From NCBI RefSeq assembly GCF_051014685.1, contig NC_135055.1, positions 18,402,001-18,466,000 on the forward strand: a stretch of 64,000 nucleotides of DNA. Direction: 5' to 3'. Position 1 is the first letter of the stretch, and each line of letters starts with the position of its first letter. Of the stretch, positions 1-33,073 are shown piece by piece. Origin of the DNA: Ptiloglossa arizonensis. Taxonomy: Eukaryota; Arthropoda; Insecta; Hymenoptera; Colletidae. Both the position numbers and the translations under genes were made by a program. The notes beneath the pieces were generated by a model. That model did no database searches, was not told where the DNA came from, and was given only the letters and a program-made list of their open reading frames with translations.

Positions 1-58
1 ATAGATTCTGCGTCATACTTCACGTGACCTTTTTATTAATCCCGCGTGTACAACTTAC

Positions 59-15522
<15,464 letters not shown>

Positions 15523-16304
15523 CTTTACCTTCCAGATGAATCATATGATACTGAGGTATCGTTCCCGTGTCGCGAAACACACACAGAACACTTGCTTTTC
15601 GATAATAATCTCGAGCACGATCGCCGTCATTCACGTAAGCTAACACCCGCCATTTCTACTATGGCCGACACCGAACTCCCGGATGCCTCTTTGACCATCT
15701 ATATAATTTCATACGATTCGACGAGCCATCTTTCGTTTCCCGTGGCGGGTAACTTCGATTTATACTTTCGAGACATGATACATTTTACATTTTTAATTGT
15801 ACGCAATTCACCTTCATTTCTGTTTCTTTTATTTTATTATTATTTTCTTTTTAAACAGTGTAATTAATATGCTTTCTCTCTATAGTACTCTCAACGAAAC
15901 CTTGACCCTACCTAGCGATATCGCAAGTATGTTTCAATTTTTGCAAAGAAATGTTCAACGAAATAATAATTGAAATTTTTATGAACATATCATGTAGAAA
16001 ATAAAACAAGTGTAATATTTGAAAAAGTATCATTTCTTTGCATTTATTCTTAAACTTTATAAACATTTTAGTATTGTATTAGGAAAATATAATTTAAAAC
16101 CCATTTTTTAGAACATACTTTACTTTTGTAAAGAATTTATGATTTACTTAAATAAAAACTCATTGACCTAATTTAATATATTTAACGTGTTTCAATGTTC
16201 ACTTACAACTATTCTAATGTAATTATCAATATAATAAGAATCGTTTGTATTTCCTTAATTATTGATTTAGCACAATAAAACCACAGTGTCAAGAAAATGC
16301 ATTA
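15523..16304. other. Mask 5' flank / PheRS-beta 3' flank
   Basis: No supported coding gene. Sequence just above the mask start (15523-15770) is GC-richer and probably holds the mask 5' UTR and promoter. A plus-strand ORF at 15478-15867 lies antisense to this and ends in a hydrophobic low-complexity tail, so it is not annotated. About 15800-16300 is AT-rich. Confidence 0.5.
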
Positions 16305-16310
16305 TTTATT
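16305..16310 (-). terminator. Poly(A) signal of PheRS-beta
   Basis: AATAAA on the minus strand 36 nt after the TAA stop; well placed for 3' end formation. Position-based call only. Confidence 0.5.
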
Positions 16311-16345
16311 CAAGTATTTATAAAATAACAAATAATTTTACTTTC

Positions 16346-19130
16346 TTATAAAAATGTTTCAATATTGATTTCTAATACAGAACAAGGTGCATTTAGATCA
16401 AACTTTCCAATTACATCCGGGTGTAGAACGCCCATTTTTCCGATTACTTTGTCATAACATAAAATTTCTGCGCAACGACGAGGGAAGAAAGTAGGATCTG
16501 AAACAGATAATATTAAATAAAACGTAGTATATTTCCACTTCAGACTGAGTAAAAAACTTTACTAATAAAATAATTTATTGCATAATGCTTTACTATCGAT
16601 TGCACGAAGGTAATACCCATTCGGGTTTTCGTCAAGGCTCCACGGTATTTCTAATACTTGTAACACTCTATCCAATAAACCATGAATTATTTCAAAACCA
16701 TCTGATTTATTACAGTACACTGCGCACAAATGGCGATTATTAATCGCGCCTACATCCATAGTACTGTCTTTTAATACGATGTCAGAAATTTCAAACAACT
16801 TCTGTGGAAGTGGCATCTTTTTATTTGCTGCTAACGTTTTCAATAATCCTGGTAGTAGAGTAGTACGTGCTACCTGTAACATTACCATACAACGTAGAAC
16901 ATTTGACATAATTTTTTCAATGAAATTTTTGTACCTGAAATTCTAAAGTTTTTGGATTTGATATATGAACCGCCGGTATGTTTTCCAATTTATGACCTAA
17001 TTTATCCGCTATATCTTCACGTGAACACTGGAAAAAAATTATCAAATTATTGATAAATGTATACAATTAATACAAATGTCGTTAAAAATTATTTACCAAC
17101 GAGAAAGTCAATGCTTCTGTGAATCCAGCATATGCCAATTCCATACGTAATTGATCAGATAATTTATTAAGTGGGCACTAAGTTTTGAATGTGAAAGAAA
17201 AAAAATTATAACTGACTTTCTGTTAATGATCCCAAATTTTAAAATCAATTAATTTATTCTTACTTCTTCTGCGATCGTAAATATATTTGGTATAGTTTTC
17301 TGAATTTTGTTGTATCCATATGCTATGGCGATATCTTCATAAATGTCACATGCATGCATCACATCATGTCTAGTGGGTGGTACTTTAACGCATAATTTAT
17401 TATTTTCTTTGACACAAGTTTTTAATGACATTCTAGAAAGTAGATTAGTTACTTCTTCGGCTGTTTGTTTTATGCCAATATAATTTATAGCTTTATCACA
17501 ATCGATTTCTTCAGTTCGATATTTTAAGTCAGGATAACGAAATATTTGTTTATTAGGATATACAACTTCCACCGTTTCTACTGTATATTTTGTTTTACAA
17601 TATTGACTAAATGCGCAAACTATAGTGTCCAACACTACTCTTGCCTATAAATTTGTAGATGGAAACTTCGAGTTAATTTTGCTTTAAATTCTATTAAACC
17701 ATTATAAAAAAAAAAGAAAACACTACTTTTATATACCTTTGTAAGATCAGTTGCTGTACATTCGATGAATACATTTTTAGTACTAAGTGTGATTTTTGAA
17801 TGATTTCCATTGATAATAGGTGGAAGAGATAAAATAATCCCATTGCTATCTTGTACTATAGGAAAAACTGGGCTATCTTGTATGATGTGTAAATATTGTT
17901 TTAATTGTGCATGATTCTGCAAAACATTTCTCAATGCAAAGTCTTATTTAAATTGAATTAAATTCTATTCAAAAGCACCCACAGCATATAAGTCCATAAT
18001 TCCGTCTCCTGTATACTCTCTATCTTGATTAAGTGGTTTGAAACAAATGTCGGTTGGTGGTTTTGCATCGTACAAAAATGGACCCTGGATTGTATCCAAA
18101 TCATGAGTACCAATGGATACCAAACTTCGTTTTCTTCCTATATTCTGATGTAATTTGTCTTGGAGGTCAATAAAACTATTATAAGAGTCTTTTGTAAATA
18201 TAACATCACGTAAAATAGCTGCAACAATATGTCCTCTGACTCTCAAGCACTAAAACATGACATTTCATAAGTATTTTACTAATGAATTACATGTTGCATT
18301 ACAACTATTTATTTTCATAACTAACTTCAATTTTGATACTACTTTTCATCTACCTCGCTTGTCATAGTAATTTTCTGCACACCTGTATCCGGAAGTATTG
18401 CCATAAAATGCGGTATATCTACTCTATATAAAAATATTAAAAAATGTAATAAATAGTATAATCTATTAATTTTAAGATAAATATTTACAATAACAAATAT
18501 TCAATCATAGATGTAATTCAATTCTTCTTAGTATCAGAAAGATATCAAAATCATTGGTATATGTATAATTTTTGTTTCAAAAAGATAAATAGATGTTTAA
18601 ATAACACAAGAATACAATGAAACAATTGTACATACTTGTTTAAGAATATGAGCAATCCAAGGGTTAAACCTTCTAAGCATAATAAATCATATCTATTTGC
18701 TGGAATATCAATTTTATATATAATTTCATCAGATGCTTCTATATTTTGGTCTAGTCCTTTCTCCTTTACTAATATTAGTTTCTCTGTTGTCTAAAAATTA
18801 AAATCTGATTAATATTGTTTTTGAGATAATATATACTAAAATGTATAAATTTTAATCTCTTGAACATGCTAGTAAATAAACATTGACAAATTCGGGAAAT
18901 ATTACCACTTCATCCAATTCTAGACCAAATTTGAAGCACAAATCTTGAAATTCGTCATCCGCTAAAATTACATTATCTTAAATTGAATTATGTTGCATGT
19001 GCTGTTTAAAAATGTGAATTATATAAAAATTATATACTGAATAATTGTAATTACAATATGTTTATAACTTACAATACGTTTTACCAAGAGCCTTAAACAA
19101 TAAGTCACGTTTGATACTAATGGTCGGCAT
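16346..19130 (-). CDS. beta-PheRS: Phenylalanine--tRNA ligase beta subunit, cytosolic (PheRS-beta/FARSB)
   Basis: Beta chain of the alpha2-beta2 synthetase that charges tRNA-Phe in the cytosol; in this family it carries the tRNA-binding and editing (B3/B4) domains. Exons: 19130-19073, 18961-18906, 18790-18636, 18423-18354, 18249-17983, 17916-17737, 17644-17264, 17177-17097, 17027-16935, 16873-16594, 16497-16346; joined product 590 residues, against 589 in human. Start [12 protein letters not shown] is the family N-terminus. Family landmarks read through the joins: [85 protein letters not shown], and a final [20 protein letters not shown]. All donors are GT and acceptors AG. It lies tail-to-head with mask, 0.8 kb apart, on the same strand. 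No truncation or missing block seen. Confidence 0.96.
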
Positions 19131-19897
19131 CTTTTATATTGTATGCTTCACACTTTTAATACAGTATGGTGAATTTGTACAGATTGTTTAGCGGTACTGC
19201 TTCGAAATATTCGAATATCTGACCATCGACTATAAAGAATGACAATAAATGAGAGAAATTGAGGTTAGAATCACATTCGCTACAACACACACATTTACAT
19301 AAGCTTGAATCATTCTTTACCCTTCGAATACTTAGTTTAGGTGAAAGCAAGAAGGTTATGTACATGTGTAATCTATGTATATACTGTGGCATAAAATTGC
19401 AAGAACGTAGATAGAAATGAATACGAAAACTTTAATGTCATTCCCAGTAATTTTAACTAAATAAATAGATTTCTGTTCAAGAATTTTTTCAGAGAAGTTA
19501 TGCGTATACAAATATGTTATAATAACTCATTAAATGAAATTACATGTGATATGAAAATGATGTATATTTGCACCCATACCAGTGTAAGGAAAATAAAACA
19601 AGGTTTTTTGGACCTGTTAAGAATAATATACCAATATTATTATTATTATTATTATTATTATTGTTATTATTATTATTATTATGTTCAATTATTTTACTAT
19701 TACCCAATTAATCAATATGATAAAAGAACAAAGAGTAGTATTTGAACATTAGGTTTTATTTTAAGAAAGTGTAATGTTTTAACAAAATGGTCAATCTTGT
19801 TTTTCGTGTGTGTTGACGAATAACATCGGATCTGTGAACCGTATTATACTAGAGACAAGATAGTAAATTATTATTAAAAATACAGTAAAAAATTTGT
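19131..19897. other. Intergenic spacer PheRS-beta / cornichon
   Basis: AT-rich, 767 nt, holding the PheRS-beta 5' flank and the cornichon 3' flank. Contains an ATT microsatellite (19634-19682). No gene seen. Confidence 0.6.
19634..19682. repeat. (ATT)n microsatellite
   Basis: About 16 ATT units with one GTT interruption, between PheRS-beta and cornichon. Confidence 0.9.
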
Positions 19898-20692
19898 TCA
19901 TTGAATCAATGAACTGATCATGCTGAAACAAAAATAAAAATTTTGCAAAAATTTTATTTTTAATACCTGAAACTATGGATAATATATTATTTTCTTCAAT
20001 GACAAATTAGATATTGAAAGTAGATGACAATATATATTTTTATATATATGTAACCGTAAACTTACCCATACAAATAATAAAAAAATGATAAGAGATAAAA
20101 TGCAAGTTTAATCCATCCTTCCCTTTGATGAGCTGTCAAAACTTGAGCATTCATTATACTGGTAGGATCATAAAGACCTGGTTTAGACATGACAGGTCTG
20201 TGATAATACTGCCATAAATGATATACAATTAATGGAATATTAAGGAGCAATGTAAACCATTGTCCACTTAGCAGAAATAAAATGTTTATCATAATGTGCA
20301 AGCTATACTCTGGAATAACTAGCTAAAATGTAAAAATACATTAATTGAAACTTCATTTAAAATGTGTTATTATTGAACATTATGGTGATATAAAAACTTT
20401 TAGAGCCTCACCGGATTTAAAGTATTACAATGTTCAATTGGATTTTTCTGTCCAGTTTTTAATTCATCGAATGTAATAACCTGAAAAATTTAATGTTTTT
20501 AATTATAGATAATATCTTACATAAAAAACGTGAGGTTAGAAATAATTCGGATCGACTATTCGTGTATAGTTTTTGAGTAAAAAATCGTTGCTGCTTAAAA
20601 ATGTCACGTACATGATGTATTGCAAAGAATATCAAAAAAGCATCTACGATTAATGCCACGATGTACGAAAAAGCGGCTAAACTGACCGCCAT
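19898..20692 (-). CDS. cni: Cornichon, ER export cargo receptor
   Basis: Small multi-pass ER protein; in flies it is the cargo receptor that loads the TGF-alpha-like ligand Gurken into COPII vesicles. Exons: 20692-20612, 20480-20412, 20322-20066, 19922-19898; product 143 residues, against 144 in human CNIH1. The N-terminal helix (MAVSLAAFSYIVALI...), the DELKTGQKNPIEHCNTLNP loop, the RPVMSKPGLYDPTSIMNA segment and the EGWIKLAFYLLSFFYYLYG helix are all intact family signatures. The last exon supplies only a few residues (GMISSLIQ) where vertebrates end in MIYVLVSS. An upstream in-frame Met at 20752 exists, but the family start is the 20692 Met. Same strand as its neighbours, separate promoter likely. 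Confidence 0.96.
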
Positions 20693-21748
20693 TCTGATTA
20701 TACACAAGAATGATACCAAATGCTTCAACGCTTGTGGATTGGGTTGACACAAGGATCAAGTGTCTGATTCTGAGTAAGTATTCAGCTTACATTTTTTGTC
20801 ATTGATGAAATAACGTTGTAATTACCAAGTTAAGTCACATTATCATTATGACCTTTGATCGCATATTAAATATATTAAGAATTTGATCGAGATCGTACAA
20901 ATGTATTCGCGAACAATTACGAACCAATCTGTAGAAAAAACATAAACGCACCAATTGCAACGGTTCTACTTTGTACAGGATAATAGGTATCGATGTCTTA
21001 TTGTCAAAATCGAATAAAGTTTACAAGTAATTCATGCACAATGTTTGAAATTTCTATGTACATAATGTAGTATGTAAATAGTATATATATTGTAGCTTTT
21101 AGCGATATTTAAATGTATTTCGGAGAAATTTTCAAAATTTTGAAAATTGTCGATTTTAGAGCTTTATAAAGTCCATTGTTAACCTTTTTTTCAATAAATT
21201 TTATATATAATTTATAATTATTAAATTAGCAAATTAATTTTTTTAGTTAATTTTTTGCAATTGTTTTAAACAAACGTAATATTTTAATAGTAGGCAAGAA
21301 ACGAAAAAGTTAAGAGAAATAGAAATATAATCTTATTTGTCCTCTTTATGCAGGTTTTTTAAAAAATACAAAAATTTTTAAATCAGCTGTATGAAAATTG
21401 ACTCAAGTTCATACTGCATCTGAGTATTCCAGTTTAATTGTGCTGTATTAGATAGCAGTCAGGCAGCTATACCTATTATTATTAGATTGGGTATGGGACA
21501 GATACAGTAGGATTTATAAATTATTTCTAAATGCGTATGTGTGTGCTTTAGCTGTTTCTAATCTCATTATTAATCATTTTTATTAACAATTATTATTTTT
21601 ACTAACAATTATAACACTGTATCAAATCTATATTATTAGACTTATATTATCACGTTATAAATACTTAAAACATACTTGCTATACAATATTTGCTATAAAG
21701 TTTAGATTCTGTATTTGTGTTCTAGCTCTGTATTTATTTCATTATTAA
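20693..21748. other. Intergenic spacer cornichon / NIPA gene
   Basis: 1056 nt, AT-rich. The first 100 nt or so probably hold the cornichon 5' UTR. Nothing else recognisable on either strand. Confidence 0.6.
21733..21738 (-). terminator. Poly(A) signal of the NIPA gene
   Basis: AATAAA on the minus strand 11 nt after the stop codon. Very close to the stop but plausible for a compact 3' UTR; other signals may lie further down. Confidence 0.4.
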
Positions 21749-23026
21749 TCATTCGTTATCTCTAATAGACCACTGGTTATTATAGTTCATAATTATTTCC
21801 CTTTTAGGTCGTAACATATGCCTTATACTATCATAGTGTATGTCTAGTTCTTTGAAAGCATGTAATAAAAATATTGCAGTTATTACAGTTGTAAAACCAC
21901 AAAAGGAACCTAAAATGTCTTCTGCACTCATATTTTCCCATTCTCTGAATAGTATAGCAGATGCAATTATTACTAATATTGTAAAGAACACATAATAAAT
22001 TGGTATCACAATTGTAGTTTCAAATAAATCCAATGATCTATTCAGATAATTCATTTGTACACAGATGCAAAGTATAACACTAAATAAAAGAAACCATGTG
22101 AACCAATTTGTAAATCCATTATTAAGTCCACTAATGGTTTCGGTTAAAGCCAATCCTAGCCCCTTACAGCTCATAACAGTTAATGAACCAACAGACGAAC
22201 ACAAATAGATGTATACAATAATATTTTGCTTTCCATAAACAGGACCATAATGGAAAATTATTAAAAGACTAGATGTTATTATAAGTAAAACATAGATAAT
22301 ATATCCTGGATCCTTAACTTTGTCTAAGAGTTCATTTAATGTATTAACTTCTCCCTCTTTTGGAGCATGAATTATAAGAATTATAGAACCTAAGATACAT
22401 AAAAGGCAACCAATCTGAAAGAAAGGTATTTATATATGTATCTTCTGATATATTGTATATATATGCACTATCCATTGCAAACATGTTAATCTTACCTTTC
22501 CTAATAAATTAAGTCTGTCGTTCAAGTATTTTGATGCTAATATTGCAGATATTAGAACACTGAGAGCTCCTAATGGTGTAACCAATGAAGCTGGTGCAAA
22601 AGTGTAAGCAACAAAATTAGTTGCTTCTCCTATTCCCACTTTAATGTGATCATGTAATTTTTAATAAAAATATCCTCAAATCCATTTATAGTACACAAAC
22701 ATTTTCTACTTACTTGAAAGAAAACCAGCCCACCACATCCATTCTTTTAAATATCCAAATCCTCCAGACGAAGCGCGTAACGCGCCACATCTTTGCAAAC
22801 GAATTAACGCTTTTTTTTTTATAATAAAACTAGCACCTAAATAAATACAACAATATAGAACAATTAATATTAGTTTAAAATGTCGTTATAATGGAATTTT
22901 TTTTCTAAAAGTTTCAACCCCTAACTAACCTATGAAACCGCTGGAACTAATGGCTAATCCTAGACCTATATAAAAGTTTGTATCGTACATTTTTAAATCA
23001 ACCGCAACTCCTGTCGTACTACTCAT
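21749..23026 (-). CDS. NIPA-family magnesium transporter (NIPA2-like; spichthyin in flies)
   Basis: Multi-pass membrane protein of the NIPA family (Mg2+ transport in mammals; the fly member spichthyin acts on early endosomes and limits BMP signalling). Exons: 23026-22930, 22836-22714, 22638-22496, 22414-21749; 342 residues, against 360 in human NIPA2. Family blocks: [97 protein letters not shown] and FLLHAFKEL. About nine hydrophobic helices can be seen. The last exon encodes nearly two thirds of the protein. The gene is complete, and its promoter region lies next to the 3' end of fuzzy. Confidence 0.93.
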
Positions 23027-23674
23027 ATTTGGATATCGATTACTGTTTCACAATTGCGGGTTAGTAAAAATTAATGTGCAACGTATTAATCATAAGTACA
23101 AAATATGTATTAATGGGACTGTATAATTCATAATACTGTTGATAAAAATTCTTTTATTCACATTTTATCTTTATTATCTTGAATAATTTATCAATTAAAG
23201 CGATTTTCCGAATTACAATAGTAAACAAGAAATCTTGATAGATATTCATTTCTTACTGTGTATACATTTTATAGTCGGTAAACAAACGCGCCTGCGTCGT
23301 TCGAATGATTGTTTACGCATGCTCAATCACTAAACTATAAAATACTAAGTTTTAATATTTTATTAGTTAAAGAAATACCGACGACTGATATGAAAATTTT
23401 GTTTTATTTATATACTTGAACTGTTATAAATCAAAAATGGATGTAAAGTTGAAAAAATCATTAACCAAGCAAGTTATACACAACATATAGGTTACAAATT
23501 GAATGCATAATTATCAATGATGAATTAATATGATATTGATTTTTCCAATAATATTCATATAATTAGACATAAGAAGAACATAAAATATGCTGTATAAAAG
23601 TATAAAGTAGATTACTATAAAGACAATAGATCAAATACAAAAAAATTTTATGCACTAAATTTTTATCTATGACC
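23027..23674. other. Spacer NIPA gene / fuzzy
   Basis: 648 nt. A GC-richer patch around 23270-23320 likely belongs to the promoter of the NIPA gene; the rest is AT-rich fuzzy 3' flank. Confidence 0.5.
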
Positions 23675-25208
23675 TTACTTATCAACAAGTAACATTTTCA
23701 ATATTTTTTGACAAATTAATCTCATAGTATGAGTAGGAACTATGGATGCATATAAAATACAAAGTATATGATCTCCATATTTAACTGCATGACATTTGTG
23801 ATATTCTGAACACAAATATATTTCTTTTGCACCAATAAATTTCCAACTATCACTCATTGTTTCACTTTTGGATTCAGGAGATAATATAAAAGTTTCAACA
23901 GCTTGATGATAAAAAGTTCTTAATATATCTAATCTGTGTGATCCACTGACTCTGTTTTTAGTGTATTGAGTATTTTTGCCAAGTACAAATTTCTGCACTT
24001 TATAATTTGCCAAAAGGAATCTAAACAGATGAGGGAAAAATATATTTTAATTATATTTTGTCAATAAATTTTTGTTTGCAAAATTAAGTAAATAAAATAT
24101 TTTGGTATATTACCCAAGTGTTTCCGAATCTAAATTTATAGACATGGGTAAATTTCTTGGATAACACTGTTCTGCTCCATGTAAAGCATCAATGCTAGTC
24201 TTCCAACATTGTACAGCAAATCTTTCAATCTCCGATAATTCTGGATTTGGTCCACATAATGCTAGTACTTCGATATGATTGATCAATGTAACAGATACTA
24301 GTCTGAAAGCCACCTGCATTGTTTCCCATATTATATTTATATGTAGTTGTCATGTTAGATTTATTTTCTTATAACTTTTTTTAAATATATTTACATTTGG
24401 ACTCTTATAAGGTAAAAATACTGGAATATCGCGCGTAGTACAAACACCTTCTGCAGTAACAGCTATTATTAGTAATTTTCTTTCAATAGGATTTAAACTC
24501 CACCATCCTTCTGTTGCGACTGCTAGGCAACCATGTATTAAAATACATCCATATATGGAATCCAAACATTCAACGTAACCTTCTAAACAAGTCTTAAATA
24601 TATTATTATTTAATATACAGAAGAGTTTGTAGTTTTAAAAATTAAGATTACCTGAAGTAAATTGTTTTCATCACACATAATGCATTCTGTCATGTTAACA
24701 ATATCAGTTTTTAAAGAAATTCCATCTCCAGCGTCAAGACATTGTAATAAACTATCAACAATTGGGCTACATAAGCGCATGTCTTTTTTAAGTTTTTCAA
24801 TATTTTTTGTACTTTTTATTTCATCAATACCAACAAATAAAATCATAGCACCAAAAATAGCATCAAGAAATTTGTCTAAAATATATTTTGTAGTTCCACT
24901 CGCAATTACTATTAACGTAATACTTTGTTCAAATTCTTTCCACATTATAGTAGTATCAGGTAAGTCTGTATACAGAAGTTTTATGTCTTGCGATTTAAGA
25001 AACATGTGTACTCCATTTAAAGATGCTATTTTAGAAAATGTCATCTACAAATATCAGAAATAGAATTATAAGGGATATTTATATAAATTCTTATATTATG
25101 GTTCATTTTTTACTGAATAAGTATTCTTACTGTATCTCCTTCTCCTTTTTGACGAGAAAATAATGGAATTCCACCAGAAGAGGTTAAACACATAACGTGA
25201 GCTACCAT
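23675..25208 (-). CDS. fy: Fuzzy planar cell polarity effector (FUZ orthologue)
   Basis: CPLANE subunit; with Inturned it acts as a longin-domain exchange factor controlling planar polarity and, in vertebrates, ciliogenesis. Exons: 25208-25131, 25044-24652, 24592-24395, 24313-24114, 24020-23675; joined product 404 residues, against 418 in human. Matches recognised from the family: ASLNGVHMF near residue 33, SITLIVIASG, FGAMILFVGIDEI, IEKLKKDMR, LAVATEGWW, PVFLPYKSP, LALCGPNPELSEIE. The three-longin layout fits the length. The start Met at 25208 gives MVAHVMCLTSSGGIPLFSRQ, equivalent to the human HLLCLAASSGVPLFCR start. Divergent from warts, 3.7 kb away. Confidence 0.92.
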
Positions 25209-25659
25209 GGTAATAGTGTCTTCCTTCTTCACGTGTCAAGGACCTAGTAATACATGAATTTTGATTATTATTCTTTATTCGCTATCCAAAACCATTGTTT
25301 CCTGTTACTTCCCATTATCTAAGGATAAATATTAAATATTATTCTGTTATTCTCACTAATGTGTGTACATCTGTGCCGATATATATCGACTTACGATCTT
25401 ATTACAAACTGTATTATTTCACAAATTAAATTAAATAAAAATTATTTAATTTTCGGTCCATACTAGTCCCGAACATCTATTTACGTATATTTTATTACGA
25501 TATGCATGTAAGATGGCAACTAATTTCTATTTATAAATAATTGAATATACATACTGCATAGTATATCAATTCACTTACAATTTGTGTTAAAAGCATGCAG
25601 ACTTTTTACTGTAAAATCACAATATAATGAAATTTCAATTAAACAGTAATTACACATCT

Positions 25660-25668
<9 letters not shown>

Positions 25669-25711
<43 letters not shown>
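25669..25711. repeat. (TA)n microsatellite
   Basis: About 21 TA units in the fuzzy/warts spacer. Confidence 0.9.
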
Positions 25712-25715
<4 letters not shown>

Positions 25716-28219
25716 AGCAGTATGTATAGATTGTGGGGTGTGAAAGAAAAAATATAAATGAGTATATTTTTATTGATCATGATTTATTGCACTTAAAAAA
25801 TGCATACGTCATGAATCATTATTTTTAAACTGACCAAATTTTTTAAAGACAAAGAGAAACTGACAAATATACAAATTATACTAAACATTTATTATTAGAA
25901 ACAAATCAGATTATTTACGATTTAATTAACTTTAACATAAAAACTACTATAAAATTTATTAAACATTTTGAATATACTTAATTTTCATGAAATAATGATA
26001 GATCGATGTTTTATATGTATTGTGCGTTTATTGATATGTATTACGCGTATCATTGCACGTTGAGGGGAATACACAGATTAAATGCATCTCTTTCTCTTCT
26101 TCAGCAAAGTTTTAGTTGTTGCGCGGCTGTAGCGCTAGATGGTATTATTTAAACTTTATAATAAATAATTCAAAGAAAAGATTATTATTTATGAAGTACA
26201 CATCATTGAATGATATTTATAAAGTACTTGTAGTTTTATATATCAGAATTTATTCTCCAAATATTATGATACGTATTTCATAAAAATGTATTCATTGGAT
26301 CAATAATCTATTATAATGTTAAAATATCGTGGAGTTACTGATAGTTCCTATTTTGTAATATTCATCTTGTTCAGATTATACATATCCTTACTTATTCTTA
26401 AAACATAATAATACACATTTAATGTTTAATAATTGTTCCTTGAATTGATAACATATTTTAAAATTTAAATGACGTGAAGCTACAAATTAACAGTATTGAT
26501 ATTTTATAATAACACATGTGAAATGTCACATATAGGTTACTTCAACCAAATTCATTTTTTAAGTGCAATGATACACATTTAATAAGTAATAATTCATTGT
26601 TTGGCTTTATAATAAATTAAAAAATTTAAACGTCGTAAAGCTATTGATAGAGTATTATTATTTTATAGCAATTCATACGACTATATAATTACATACAGGT
26701 TAGTCGCGTCAAGTTAAATGTTCAACATGATAGTGACGCTATCTAGCGTTTCAATTATACAACTGGAAACTTGTTAAGAAAGAGAAGGGGACGTGTTTGG
26801 CGTGCCATATTCCCCGCAAACGGCAGAAATATATCTGCCCGGTGGATACAAATATACATGTGTTTGTGTAGATGCATTTATGTATAAATTTCGGATTTTC
26901 AACAATTTTTTCCATCAAAACTTATTGATACAAATATAACAATCGCATTTTGGCCTCTGAAACTTTTAAAGGCAAAATCTGTAACGTACATGTGTATTAA
27001 TTTAAAAAAATAATTTCTGCACTAATATAGATAATTAAATGTTACTTATAATTTGATGCAACCACAAAGTCAGTAAATATAATTCTTTTCTTTTCATCTA
27101 TTCAGGATGAACTTTATTTTAATATTAAACTAATTTGATAGTGATAAACCAAGCGTGTATATATCAATAGAAAAAGTATGAGGCATATTGAAGAGTTACT
27201 TTAGTAATTTTACATTTCTAATTAGACTTCTAAAATATGTTAAACCTAAAAATCAATTTAACAAAAATAACTTAATCAATCAAATTGATTTATAATGTAA
27301 GGGTTGCAGGGAAACTGGAAGTATTGTTCTAACCGAGAGCTATTTTTATGCTCATTTTTTTTATTGTATTGCATGCTCGAATTATTATGACCATGAAATT
27401 AATAGATGTAGCAAATATTTGAGAAAAGTTTCTTAAAATTTAAAGGAGGCTTTAATTACAATCAGACAAGTTTCAATGTTGATTAAATACAGAGAATAAT
27501 TTTGTTGAATAGGAGAACAGAAGCGATTGGTATAATGTTGACATCCATTTGGCACGAAGAGGCAGTTGCAAATCGCTGAAGAAATGCTTGTACAACCAAT
27601 CTTTTGAATATAGCTTTTTAAAAATCATCTTCCGTCTTTCTCAACAAATGACAAACATTATTCATCGAACATACTACAACGTTAATTGCGAAGATCAATT
27701 TGTTTTTTCGCGCACGAGCTTCGTGTATGTACACCGTAAATTACGAAAAAGAGTGTCAAGTCGGTGTAGGAATGTGGCACTTCAAAATGGCTGCCAGTTA
27801 CTTTAGTAATTTACGGCTGTATCTTTCTTTGTTGTTGCTGATGTAATTACGATTGTGTATCGGAATATCGCAGAATTGATTTTAAGGAAAAATAGTGGAT
27901 CGAAAGTTCTACGTACACGTTACCCTCGTCACATGGGTTCTGGGTAAACGTGAGAATAGAATATGCTCTGAAGTCGTTCTCTCCCGATTGCTGCTTCGAT
28001 CGAACTTATTTAAAGACATTTCTCAGCCAATGCCTTCTCGTCTGCGAAGAAAGTGTGTTACTGTAGCTTATTCTACATATAAAGGACTTTCTGGATCGAT
28101 CCGTTACATATCTAACGAATAGGTTAGATTTCAGATCGATCTCAACATCATGTACAAAGATACGGAGTTTGTGAGATTACATACGAATCAGTTTTATTCT
28201 ATAGTACGAGCTTCCAAAT

Positions 28220-28220
28220 A

Positions 28221-28254
<34 letters not shown>

Positions 28255-28309
28255 GTATATATATACACACGCACATATATATATATATATATATAGATAT
28301 ATATATATG
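28220..28309. repeat. Interrupted (TA)n/(CA) microsatellite
   Basis: TA runs broken by GTA, CACACGCACA and GATA, about 640 nt upstream of the warts ATG. Confidence 0.85.
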
Positions 28310-28945
28310 TACAAAATTATGGATGAACGAGCAAAACAATTTTATGCAACAGTCAAGACTTCTGGCATAACAAATAACATATTTTGGTGTTTATCGACTC
28401 ACTAATATCGATATAGTTTTGTTACTGCATGTAATTACAAATATTTGGAACGGAAGTAGTATTACAATTAGCAATGCCTGTTGTTGTTCCTATATCAAAT
28501 CGACGTGTTTGTCGTGTGTGGCATATTATACTACTGCTGCAATGACACTACGAAAAGTCTATGCTAAAGCTTGTTAGCATCAAACTAGTTCCGTAAGCAT
28601 TGTGTTGGTATATTTATTTGACTTACGATAAAAAACTTTGTACAATATCTACTATAATTTAGTTATCTATTATAATTTAGTTAGAACGCAATACAATCAT
28701 CCTTCAATAATTTCAGTAATTTTCAAGTACTATTTGGATATATTTCTGTGGCTAAAATTTAAAGTATTTTTGAAAATAACACTTTCAAGCGATATCGTAT
28801 GAAGCACGATACAAATGTATCGTACAATTTTTACGACGCTATAAGAAAGCAACTTAATATTATGTTTTAGATGTATGTATGTATATATATATATATGTCA
28901 CAGCCGGATTAAAGCTAGGTCTCAGAGGGCCTAGCATGGGCCACT

Positions 28946-33073
<4,128 letters not shown>

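Larger units (their letters stand above)
25209..28945. other. Divergent intergenic region fuzzy / warts
   Basis: 3.7 kb of mostly AT-rich DNA. Holds two TA microsatellites, GC-richer patches near 26750-26860 and 27540-28150 that may be warts promoter or 5' UTR exons, and a CAG acceptor at 28901-28903 that could begin the exon carrying the warts ATG. Short ORFs at 27549-27806 and 27895-28122 resemble no family known to me and are not annotated. Confidence 0.5.

Noticed and set aside
27549..28122. Two short plus-strand ORFs upstream of warts
   Set aside because: No recognisable similarity and no link to the warts reading frame; more likely 5' UTR or spacer.
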